Assembly: GCA_027068695.1 (NCBI GenBank)
Contig: JAMOMG010000143.1
Span: forward strand, 1 to 6,082
Direction of reading: 5' to 3'
DNA length: 6,082 bases
Source: Flavobacteriaceae bacterium
Lineage (GTDB): Bacteria; Bacteroidota; Bacteroidia; Flavobacteriales; Flavobacteriaceae
Shown here: positions 1-5,974 of the stretch, one piece after another
Position numbering within the stretch: position 1 is the stretch's first letter
Layout of the letters: every line of letters begins with the position of its first letter
Notes under the pieces: generated by a model
What the model was told of the DNA's origin: nothing
The model's database searches: none
The model's input: the letters and a program-made list of their open reading frames with translations, nothing else
Position numbers and translations under genes: made by a program

Positions 1-10
1 AATAAGGTTA

Positions 11-853
11 TTACTCAACCTTACTTTCTAATAAATTGAAAAACTGATCTAGTTTAGGCATTAAAACAATTCTTGTTCTTCTATTTCTAGCTCTACCTTC
101 AACAGTATCATTACTTTCTAGTGGTTTGTATTCGCTTCTACCAGCTGCAACCAAACGACTTGGTTCAATGTTGAAATCATTTTGTAACACTCTAATTACT
201 GCTGTAGAACGCTTCACACTTAAATCCCAATTATCTTTAATACTTGAGTTTTTAATAACTTTTTTGTTATCGGTATACCCTTCAACCATAACCTCTAATT
301 CTGGCTGTGCAGCAATTACTTCAGCAACCTTACCTAATACTTTTTTTGCATTGTTTGATATGGTTGAACTACCGCTTTTAAATAATAATTTGTCAGCTAT
401 AGAAATATATACAACTGTTTTTTCAACATCAACTTGTATATCCTCGTCACTAAATCCATCTTTTAACACACTTTTTAATTTAAATCCTAAGGCTAAATTA
501 ATAGAGTCTTTACGCGTAATTGCTTTTTGAATATATTTAATATACTCATCTTTTTTCCCCATTTGAGATAAAGTTTCCTTAATGTTTTCTGAAGCAGATT
601 TAGATAATACAGTTAAATTATCAACATATTCCAATGTTTTTTCTTTATCCTTCCTTAAATCAATTACCTGTTGTTCAAGTGAGGTAATTTTACCTTCATT
701 TTCAATTTTACATTTCATCAAGTCAGCTTTAACATCAACTAACTCCTGACTTTTTTTATTGAAATTCCCTTCTAATTCAGTGTATTTTTTTTGAGATACA
801 CACGAACTTAGCATCACTGATGTGACAATAAATAATACAACTAATTTTTTCAT
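11..853 (-). CDS. OmpA/MotB-domain outer-membrane lipoprotein with coiled-coil linker
   Basis: Predicted 280-residue lipoprotein that would link the envelope to peptidoglycan. Seen: a signal peptide with a basic start, a hydrophobic core and a lipobox LSSC placing the lipidated cysteine at residue 18. Residues about 22-120 are rich in K, E, Q and heptad-like leucines, consistent with a coiled coil. Residues about 142-265 form an OmpA C-terminal-like domain: LLFKSGSSTIS (156-166), VEGYTD (190-195), NWDLSVKR (208-215) and GRARNRRTRI (253-262). In this family an Asp in the G-H/Y-TD motif and an Arg in the LSxxR motif bind diaminopimelate of peptidoglycan; here these would be D195 and R215, both present. 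There is no beta-barrel region, so it is not a porin-type OmpA. The start is the ATG directly before the signal peptide. It is transcribed divergently from the ApbE gene. The fold is confident; the precise cellular role is not known from sequence. Confidence 0.92.
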   Translation of the reverse strand: MKKLVVLFIVTSVMLSSCVSQKKYTELEGNFNKKSQELVDVKADLMKCKIENEGKITSLEQQVIDLRKDKEKTLEYVDNLTVLSKSASENIKETLSQMGKKDEYIKYIQKAITRKDSINLALGFKLKSVLKDGFSDEDIQVDVEKTVVYISIADKLLFKSGSSTISNNAKKVLGKVAEVIAAQPELEVMVEGYTDNKKVIKNSSIKDNWDLSVKRSTAVIRVLQNDFNIEPSRLVAAGRSEYKPLESNDTVEGRARNRRTRIVLMPKLDQFFNLLESKVE

Positions 854-879
854 AATTTAAAAATACTTTAGACTTGGAG

Positions 880-887
880 CAAAGTTA
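880..887 (-). promoter_or_regulatory. Bacteroidota -7 promoter element of the OmpA-type gene
   Basis: The minus strand reads TAACTTTG, a perfect match to the Bacteroidota -7 consensus TAnnTTTG, 26 bp upstream of the ATG. Transcription would start close to the gene and give a leader of about 20 nt. I see no convincing TTG -33 element at the expected distance; a T-rich run lies directly upstream instead. Confidence 0.5.
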
Positions 888-954
888 AAAAAAAGAAGTT
901 TAGAATTTGCTATTTTAAATTAAATTATAAATAATTTGTGATATTTATAAATGT

Positions 955-962
955 TATCTTCG
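955..962 (+). promoter_or_regulatory. Possible -7 promoter element of the ApbE gene
   Basis: TATCTTCG matches the TAnnTTTG consensus except at one position. A TTG at 936-938 could be the -33 element, although the 16-bp spacer is a little short. The element ends 28 bp before the ATG. It is a reasonable but weak candidate in very AT-rich DNA. Confidence 0.35.
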
Positions 963-990
963 TAAAATTAAATTTTTATAAAATATTACC

Positions 991-1977
991 ATGAAAAACA
1001 AGTTGTTGGTTCTTTTAATATTCTCAATATTATCTTGCAATACTGAACAAGAAAATTTAAAAATTTTAAAAGGGAATGCCTTAGGTACTACATTTTCAAT
1101 TCGCTATTTAGATACAAGTAACAAAAAGTTTAAGCCTAAAATTGATAGTTTAATTAAGGTGGTCAATAAATCTGTTTCAACCTATATCCCAACTTCAGAT
1201 ATCTCTAAGATAAATAAAGGAGATACCTCCATTGTTGTTGATGATATTTTTGAAGAGGTCTTTTTAAAATCTGCTAAAATATTTTCTGAAACAAATGGAG
1301 ATTTTGACCCTACAGTAGGAATTTTAGTAAATGCTTGGGGTTTTGGTCCAGGTAAACCTATTCAAAATTTAGATTCAACAAAAATCAAAGAATTATTAAA
1401 ATTTGTAGGGTTTGATAAAGTAAGCCTTCACAATAAGAAAATTAAAAAATTATATCCTGAGATTTATTTCGATTTTAATGCGATAGCAAAAGGATATTTA
1501 GTTGATGTTGTTGGAAGACTTTTTGAAAGAAACCACATTAAAAATTATATGGTAGAAATTGGAGGGGAAATTAGAGCAAGAGGTGTTAATGAAAATAATA
1601 AGTTTTGGAGAATAGCAATTGAAGAACCGAATTTTGATGGTACACGTTCTTTTGCTACAACTGTTCAATTGCATAATGAGTCTATGGCAACCTCTGGAAA
1701 TTACAGGAAATATAGAATTTCAGCTAATGGCATTAAATATGTGCATACAATAAATACAAAAACTGGTTATGCTACTCCAAGCAACTTGTTAAGTGCTTCT
1801 GTGATTTCAAAATCTGATTGTGCGGATGTTGATGGGTATGCTACTGCTTTTATGGCTATGGGATTAGAAAAAGCAATAAATTTTTTAAAAGAACATACAG
1901 AGTTGAAATCATTTTTAATTTATGTTGATGAAAATGGAGAAATAAAAACATTTAAGTCAGCAAATTTCAATAATTAA
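991..1977 (+). CDS. apbE: FAD:protein FMN transferase, ApbE family lipoprotein
   Basis: Enzyme of 328 residues predicted to transfer FMN from FAD onto a threonine of target flavoproteins, releasing AMP, on the periplasmic side. Known ApbE targets include the NqrB and NqrC subunits of the sodium-pumping NADH:quinone reductase and other FMN-binding-domain proteins. Seen: a short signal peptide ending ILSC, giving a lipid-anchored cysteine at residue 16; DFDPTVGILVNAWGFG (104-119); DFNAIAKGYLVD (161-172); EIGGEIRARG (189-198); ATSGNYRK (233-240); HTINTKTGYA (252-261); and the D281-G-Y-A-T285 element that matches the family's conserved Mg-site Asp and Thr. Length is typical and nothing is truncated. 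No nqr or rnf gene is adjacent, so the target is not shown here. The start is the only ATG that gives a complete signal peptide. Its stop codon abuts the stop of the opposing methyltransferase gene with no gap. Confidence 0.94.
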   Translation: MKNKLLVLLIFSILSCNTEQENLKILKGNALGTTFSIRYLDTSNKKFKPKIDSLIKVVNKSVSTYIPTSDISKINKGDTSIVVDDIFEEVFLKSAKIFSETNGDFDPTVGILVNAWGFGPGKPIQNLDSTKIKELLKFVGFDKVSLHNKKIKKLYPEIYFDFNAIAKGYLVDVVGRLFERNHIKNYMVEIGGEIRARGVNENNKFWRIAIEEPNFDGTRSFATTVQLHNESMATSGNYRKYRISANGIKYVHTINTKTGYATPSNLLSASVISKSDCADVDGYATAFMAMGLEKAINFLKEHTELKSFLIYVDENGEIKTFKSANFNN

Positions 1978-2742
1978 TTATTTAAAACAAACTGGTAAAA
2001 TTTCACCTTTTACCAAGCAATATTTTTCAATTAAATTATTTGGGAGTGTATTGGAATAATCAATTTCATTTACTGTAAACCCAACAGCCCTTAATTTATC
2101 AAAATAATCTTTACCATAAATTCTAACATGGTCATATTGACCAAAATGTTTGGAGCGCTCTTCAGGTGAGGTAATTGTAAAATCTTCGTATGTTTTCTCT
2201 CTGTTTAAATCTTGTGGTACTTGAAAAATCCCCATACCTCCAGGTTTTAAAACTCTAAGTAATTCACTCATGGCTTTTTTATCATTTTCAATGTGTTCTA
2301 AAACATGGTTGCAAAGAATGATATCAAAAGTGTCTTCTTTAAAAGGTAAATCACAAATATCAGCTTTTATATCAGCAATTGGAGAATTTAAATCTGCTGT
2401 TATATAATCTAAATTGCTTAGTGCTTTAAATTGTTTTAAGAAACATTGCTCAGGGGCAATATGAAGTACTTTTTTTGCTGAAGTAAAAAAAGTAGTTTCA
2501 TTTTTTAAATACAACCAAAGTAGCCTGTGGCGCTCTAATGAAAATGTACTTGGAGATAAAGCATTTGAGCGCTGTTTCCCATAGCCATATGGCAAAAAGG
2601 CTCTAAAACTTTTACCATCTATTGGGTCAGTATATGTGGTTCCTTTTAAATAGAATGAAATTAATGGACGAACCCAATAACTAACCTTTATGAGTAATGG
2701 GCGAGGAATAGTATTTAGTATAAATTTAAAAAAATCTTTCAA
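1978..2742 (-). CDS. Class I SAM-dependent methyltransferase, TTG start
   Basis: Predicted 254-residue methyltransferase with a Rossmann-type SAM domain at about 88-225. Seen: a diverged motif I, KVLHIAPEQ (91-99), followed by DYITADL (112-118), ADICDLPF (127-134), DTFDIILCNHVLEHI (137-151) and LLRVLKPGG (161-169). These are Methyltransf_11-like features. The N-terminal part (about 1-80) contains SLERHRLLWLYL (68-79), typical of a family in which, as I recall, the preceding region carries a CxxC...CPxC zinc ribbon; here those positions read DPID (39-42) and SPST (63-66). The start codon is TTG: there is no in-frame ATG until about residue 158, and an in-frame stop lies 18 bp upstream at 2761-2763, so a non-ATG start is required. 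It is the last gene of the map-cupin cluster, 11 bp after the cupin. The substrate is unknown; a small molecule, lipid or sugar is possible. Confidence 0.88.
   Translation of the reverse strand: MKDFFKFILNTIPRPLLIKVSYWVRPLISFYLKGTTYTDPIDGKSFRAFLPYGYGKQRSNALSPSTFSLERHRLLWLYLKNETTFFTSAKKVLHIAPEQCFLKQFKALSNLDYITADLNSPIADIKADICDLPFKEDTFDIILCNHVLEHIENDKKAMSELLRVLKPGGMGIFQVPQDLNREKTYEDFTITSPEERSKHFGQYDHVRIYGKDYFDKLRAVGFTVNEIDYSNTLPNNLIEKYCLVKGEILPVCFK
1993..2015. terminator. Hairpin inside the 3' end of the methyltransferase gene, possible terminator
   Basis: TGGTAAAA and TTTTACCA form a perfect 8-bp inverted repeat around a 7-nt loop. On the minus strand the hairpin is followed by GTTTGTTTTAAATAA, a weak T-rich tract leading into the stop codon. 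On the plus strand it lies 15 bp after the ApbE stop and is followed by an imperfect T tract. As the two genes have no spacer, it is the only terminator-like structure at this junction. The stem is AT-rich, so its strength is doubtful. Confidence 0.35.
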
Positions 2743-2753
2743 TAGTAATATTT

Positions 2754-3080
2754 TTATAAATCAAATTTATAATCTTCTCTTGTAGGGGAGAAAGTATCTG
2801 TTAATTTGCAATTTGTTAGGGCTTTACCACTGTGTTTTATTTTTGATGGAATGTGAACAATCATACCGGCTTCTACAATCATAGTTTTGTTATCAATTGT
2901 CATTTCTAGTTTGCCTTCATTTACTTGAGTTGTTTGCTCATGAATGTGAGAATGTTCAGGTAAAATAGCTCCTTTCTCAATTTCCCAAAAAGCAATAGTA
3001 AAATTATTGGTGTGAAAAAATCGACCTTTAAAGCCTTTTATAATTTCCTTTTGCTGAATTTTTAATATTTTTTTAAGCAT
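2754..3080 (-). CDS. Small single-domain cupin protein
   Basis: Protein of 108 residues that is essentially one conserved beta-barrel cupin domain. Seen: cupin motif 1, G37-x5-H43-S-H45-I-H47-E48-Q49 ending in G56, and motif 2, G72-x5-P78-x4-H83. H43, H45 and H83 are the likely metal ligands. The usual Glu ligand position is probably occupied by Q49, as in other HSHxHEQ-type cupins, with E48 as an alternative. There is no signal peptide, so it is cytoplasmic. The ATG start lies 8 bp after the map stop codon and its stop lies 11 bp before the methyltransferase start, indicating co-transcription. Small cupins include sugar-binding regulators, isomerases and dioxygenases; nothing here fixes the substrate, so no specific function is assigned. 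Confidence 0.88.
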   Translation of the reverse strand: MLKKILKIQQKEIIKGFKGRFFHTNNFTIAFWEIEKGAILPEHSHIHEQTTQVNEGKLEMTIDNKTMIVEAGMIVHIPSKIKHSGKALTNCKLTDTFSPTREDYKFDL

Positions 3081-3088
3081 AATTTAGG

Positions 3089-3907
3089 CTATAAAACTAA
3101 ATCTTTTTGTCGTAAACCATCTTCTTCATTACTTTCAATACCCAAGGCTTTATAAATATATTTAAATGTTGAAAGCAATTCGGGTTTACCATCTATGAGA
3201 GCTACATCATGCTCAAAATGAGCACTAGGTTTACCATCTTTGGTCAAAATTGTCCAACCATCTTTAAGTTGCGTTATCTTATGAGTTCCTAAATTTACCA
3301 TTGGTTCAATGGCAACTACCATTCCTTCAACAAACTTCTTTCCCCTTCCTCTTCTTCCGTAATTAGGCATTTCTGGATCTTCGTGCATTTCATGGCCTAA
3401 TCCATGACCTACCAATTCTCTTACAATTCCATAGCCCTGTTTTTCACAGTAATTTTGAATTGCAAAACCAACATCTCCAACTCTATTACCTGCTTTAAAT
3501 TCACGTATTCCTACGTATAAACTTTCTTTTGTGGTTTGCAATAATTTTTTGGTTTCTTCAGCTACATTACCAACTTCAAAAGTGTAAGCGTGATCACCAT
3601 AAAACCCATTTTTTAAAGCACCACAGTCAATAGAAATAATATCACCTTCTTCTAATGGTTTGTTGTTAGGAATACCATGAACTACTTGGGCATTAGGACT
3701 CATACATAACGTGTTAGGGAAATCGTAAAGGCCTAAAAAACCAGGTATTGCATTATGGTCTCTTATAAATTCTTCAGCTAATTTATCTAAATATAATGTA
3801 GAAACTCCAGGCTTTACTTCTTTAGCAAGCATTCCTAAAGTTTTTGAAACTATGAGTGCACTTTCGCGCATTAATTCAATTTCTTCACGAGTTTTAACAA
3901 GTATCAT
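3089..3907 (-). CDS. map: Type I methionine aminopeptidase
   Basis: Cytosolic dinuclear metallopeptidase that removes the initiator methionine from nascent proteins after deformylation. At 272 residues it is slightly longer than the E. coli enzyme (264). All expected catalytic residues are visible: H77 in VVHGIP, metal ligands D94 (SIDCG) and D105 (GDHAYTF), H168 in VGHGLG, H175 in MHEDPEMPNYG, E201 in AIEPM and E232 in HFEHDVA. The 11-residue spacing between the two Asp ligands and the 7-residue spacing between the two His match the E. coli enzyme. There is no N-terminal zinc-finger extension; the C-terminal tail (about 250-272) is charged and probably non-catalytic. The start is the ATG giving the family-typical MILVKTREEIELM. 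It is the first gene of a cluster with a cupin and a methyltransferase, and has a perfect -7 element 21 bp upstream. Confidence 0.98.
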   Translation of the reverse strand: MILVKTREEIELMRESALIVSKTLGMLAKEVKPGVSTLYLDKLAEEFIRDHNAIPGFLGLYDFPNTLCMSPNAQVVHGIPNNKPLEEGDIISIDCGALKNGFYGDHAYTFEVGNVAEETKKLLQTTKESLYVGIREFKAGNRVGDVGFAIQNYCEKQGYGIVRELVGHGLGHEMHEDPEMPNYGRRGRGKKFVEGMVVAIEPMVNLGTHKITQLKDGWTILTKDGKPSAHFEHDVALIDGKPELLSTFKYIYKALGIESNEEDGLRQKDLVL

Positions 3908-3927
3908 GCAATATAAAATTTATGATG

Positions 3928-3935
3928 CAAAGGTA
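3928..3935 (-). promoter_or_regulatory. Bacteroidota -7 promoter element of map
   Basis: The minus strand reads TACCTTTG, a perfect TAnnTTTG match ending 20 bp before the map ATG, so the leader would be very short. No TTG -33 element is visible at the usual spacing. It would drive the map-cupin-methyltransferase cluster. Confidence 0.5.
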
Positions 3936-4038
3936 CTTTAAAAATAATAATTAGAAAGGTTTGTAAACGGCTTTAAAATTAATAATGAGATGTTTTTAAA
4001 AACTGATTTTTAGCAGGAATTTTGCCGAAAATCATTTG

Positions 4039-4046
4039 TAAATTTG
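4039..4046 (+). promoter_or_regulatory. Bacteroidota -7 promoter element of the CoA-transferase gene
   Basis: TAAATTTG is a perfect TAnnTTTG match 22 bp upstream of the ATG. A TTTG at 4021-4024 could serve as the -33 element, but the 14-bp spacer is shorter than usual. It is oriented away from the map promoter in the same 161-bp spacer. The rest of that spacer holds only a 12-bp AT-rich palindrome (3992-4003). Confidence 0.5.
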
Positions 4047-4068
4047 CAAAATAATTTAAATTGTAAAT

Positions 4069-5337
4069 ATGTATAAAGCGGTAACGGCTGAAGAGGCAGT
4101 AAAAGTTATAAAATCGAATGATAGGGTTTATATTCAGGCGGCAGCTTCTGTTCCTCAAGAATTGATTGATGCCATGACTGCAAGGTATGAAGAGCTTAGA
4201 GATGTTGAAGTTTGTCATTTACATTTGGAAGGGAAAACACCCTATGCAGATCCAAAATACAAGGATAGTTTTCACGTAAATTCATTTTTTATAGGTAGTA
4301 ATGTGCGTCATACAATAAAAGAAGGGAATGGGTCTTATACGCCTGTATTTTTGAGTGAAGTACCGCTGTTATTTAAAAGAAATATTTTACCATTGGATGT
4401 AGCTTTAATTCAGGTTTCTAAACCCGACAGACATGGATATTGCTCTTTAGGTGTTTCAGTTGAAGCTATTTTAGCAGCAATTTCAAGCGCAAAACACGTT
4501 ATTGCTTTAATTAATGAACAAATGCCACGTGTACATGGAGAAGGAATTATTCATGTTTCAGAATTAGATACTTTTGTTGAGGTAGATAGACCAATTCCTG
4601 AATTTATTTTACCTACACCAAACAAAGTTGAAAATAAAATAGGTGACCATATTGCCGAACTTATTGATGATAAAAGCACACTTCAAATGGGAATTGGCTC
4701 TATACCAAATGCAGTTTTGTCTAGATTAAAAAACCATAAAGATCTAGGTTTACATACTGAAATGTTTTCTGATGGAGTTATTGATTTAATTTTGGATGAT
4801 GTAATTAATGGGAATTATAAAGGAATTAATGCCGGGAGAGCTTTAACCACTTTTTTAATGGGATCAAAACGATTGTATGATTATGTAGATGATAATCCAT
4901 ACATTGAAATGCGTTCGTGTGATTATGTTAATGATGTTGCCAATATTAGAAAAAACCCGAAAATGGTGGCTATAAATTCAGCGATTCAAGTTGATTTATC
5001 AGGGCAGGTATGTGCAGATTCAATTGGTACAAGATTGTATTCAGGTGTTGGAGGTCAGATGGATTTTATTAGAGGTGCTTCTTTGAGTGAAGGAGGAAAA
5101 GCAATTATAGCCATGCCCTCTACAACTAAAAATGGAATTAGTAGAATTGTTCCTTTTTTAAATCCGGGAGCTGGCGTGGTAACTACAAGAGCCCATGTAC
5201 AGTACATTGTGACAGAATATGGTGTTGCTAATTTATATGGAAAAACTATAAAACAGCGTTTGGCAGCATTGATTAAAATTGCGCATCCAGATCACAGAGA
5301 ACGTATTGAAAGAGAATATTTTGATGCCCCAAAGTAA
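4069..5337 (+). CDS. Acetyl-CoA hydrolase/CoA-transferase family protein
   Basis: Cytosolic enzyme of 422 residues in the family containing acetyl-CoA hydrolase (Ach1), acetate or succinate CoA-transferases and 4-hydroxybutyrate CoA-transferase. Members move CoA between acyl groups through a glutamyl-CoA thioester. Seen: the N-terminal half (about 1-185) with SAEEA-like MYKAVTAEEA, DRVYIQAAASVPQ (18-30) and SKPDRHGYCSLG (117-128); then LQMGIGSIPNAV (205-216), LGLHTEMFSDG (226-236) with E231 the likely catalytic glutamate, GVGGQMDFIRGA (326-337), and VTEYGVANLYGKT (381-393) followed by IAHPDHRE (404-411). Length is typical for 4-hydroxybutyrate or acetate CoA-transferases (about 430) and shorter than yeast Ach1 (over 500). 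Single-gene transcription unit, with its own promoter and a strong terminator 21 bp after the stop. Acyl specificity cannot be read from the sequence; acetate/acetyl-CoA exchange is a reasonable default. Confidence 0.93.
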   Translation: MYKAVTAEEAVKVIKSNDRVYIQAAASVPQELIDAMTARYEELRDVEVCHLHLEGKTPYADPKYKDSFHVNSFFIGSNVRHTIKEGNGSYTPVFLSEVPLLFKRNILPLDVALIQVSKPDRHGYCSLGVSVEAILAAISSAKHVIALINEQMPRVHGEGIIHVSELDTFVEVDRPIPEFILPTPNKVENKIGDHIAELIDDKSTLQMGIGSIPNAVLSRLKNHKDLGLHTEMFSDGVIDLILDDVINGNYKGINAGRALTTFLMGSKRLYDYVDDNPYIEMRSCDYVNDVANIRKNPKMVAINSAIQVDLSGQVCADSIGTRLYSGVGGQMDFIRGASLSEGGKAIIAMPSTTKNGISRIVPFLNPGAGVVTTRAHVQYIVTEYGVANLYGKTIKQRLAALIKIAHPDHRERIEREYFDAPK

Positions 5338-5357
5338 AAAAATTATCCCAAAGACAA

Positions 5358-5392
5358 AAAAGCCGGTATTTAATTGTTAAATATCGGCTTTT
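5358..5392. terminator. Bidirectional intrinsic terminator
   Basis: Arms 5358-5373 and 5377-5392 form a 16-bp stem with one G-T wobble and a 3-nt loop (TTG). The GCCG/CGGC core is unusually GC-rich for this AT-rich DNA. On the plus strand the stem ends in TTTT; on the minus strand it ends in six Ts. It sits in the 75-bp spacer between the convergent CoA-transferase and thioredoxin-fold genes and would terminate both. The rest of this spacer shows nothing else. Confidence 0.9.
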
Positions 5393-5412
5393 AATTATTC
5401 AAAGTAAATTAT

Positions 5413-5940
5413 TTAGTCTTCGTATGAATGTTTGTAAGGTTTACCACTTACAATTTTTAAAATATCGGCTTCAATAGTTTCTCTTGGGTATTCAACAAAC
5501 CTACCTATTTCTTTTCCTTCTTTATAAAAAATTAAAGTAGGTACTCTTTCTATATCAAAACCTTTCTGCAAATTATCAGGTGTTTCTCTATCTCTGTTTA
5601 CAGCAACGAGTTCTAAATTTTTATAGTTAAATCCGGTTTCATCTAAAATTTTATAAAAGGCAGGAGTTTGTTCTTGACTATCACCACACCAAGTTCCCAT
5701 AAAAGCTTTTATTGTGATATCCTTTAATAAAGGTTTTAACTTATTTATAATTTCTTTGTTTGTTTTATAATCGTTATAATTTGGACTAAACCAATCTGTA
5801 TAAGGTTCTTGTAGAAAATCTGCTTTATTTGTAATTCCAATTAAGTTTCCTTCTTCATCTTTTGTTGCTGACGTTTCTTTTTTTTGTGCTAAACAACCAA
5901 TACTAGCTATTAAAATAATGCTTAAAAGTATTTTTTTCAT
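5413..5940 (-). CDS. Exported thioredoxin-fold protein with CGDS active site
   Basis: Protein of 175 residues with a signal peptide and a thioredoxin-like domain at about 60-165. Seen: a basic start and hydrophobic stretch (4-15) followed by GCLAQ. This could be cut by signal peptidase I after A18, or lipidated at C16, although residue -3 is Ser and the lipobox is poor. The active-site segment is MGTWCGDSQEQTP (81-93): only the first cysteine (C85) is present and the second position is S88. The cis-proline is P134 in RVPTLIFYKEGKEIGRF (132-148). A single-cysteine CxxS site cannot carry out a standard dithiol reduction by itself and would suit mixed-disulfide, isomerase-like or non-redox roles. 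The only other cysteine is C16. The gene lies 34 bp after the gpmI stop in the same direction, so it is probably co-transcribed. Client proteins are unknown. Confidence 0.9.
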   Translation of the reverse strand: MKKILLSIILIASIGCLAQKKETSATKDEEGNLIGITNKADFLQEPYTDWFSPNYNDYKTNKEIINKLKPLLKDITIKAFMGTWCGDSQEQTPAFYKILDETGFNYKNLELVAVNRDRETPDNLQKGFDIERVPTLIFYKEGKEIGRFVEYPRETIEADILKIVSGKPYKHSYED

Positions 5941-5974
5941 TCGGATAAATTTAAATTTTGATAAAAGTACAAAA

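Noticed and set aside
196..277. Five-residue longer loop between the TD motif and LSxxR in the OmpA domain, compared with A. baumannii OmpA
   Set aside because: The N-W-x-L-S form with the longer loop is common in MotB-like and flavobacterial OmpA-domain proteins, so it is not an unusual insertion.
126..530. 134-codon open frame on the plus strand
   Set aside because: It lies entirely antisense to the well-supported OmpA-type lipoprotein gene and its translation shows no recognisable domain.
2862..2960. Replacement of the cupin Glu ligand by Gln (Q49) as a sign of inactivity
   Set aside because: HSHxHEQ-type motifs are common among small cupins and E48 is adjacent, so loss of metal binding cannot be claimed.
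3992..4003. 12-bp perfect palindrome GTTTTTAAAAAC as a possible operator
   Set aside because: It is made of A and T runs that occur easily in DNA this AT-rich, and no second copy or matching regulator is present.
3979..4218. 79-codon open frame on the minus strand
   Set aside because: It covers the promoter region and 5' end of the CoA-transferase gene on the opposite strand and has no family resemblance.
5941..5974. Possible separate promoter for the thioredoxin-fold gene in the 34-bp gap after gpmI
   Set aside because: The best match, TACTTTTA, misses the final G of the -7 consensus, and the short co-directional gap makes co-transcription simpler.
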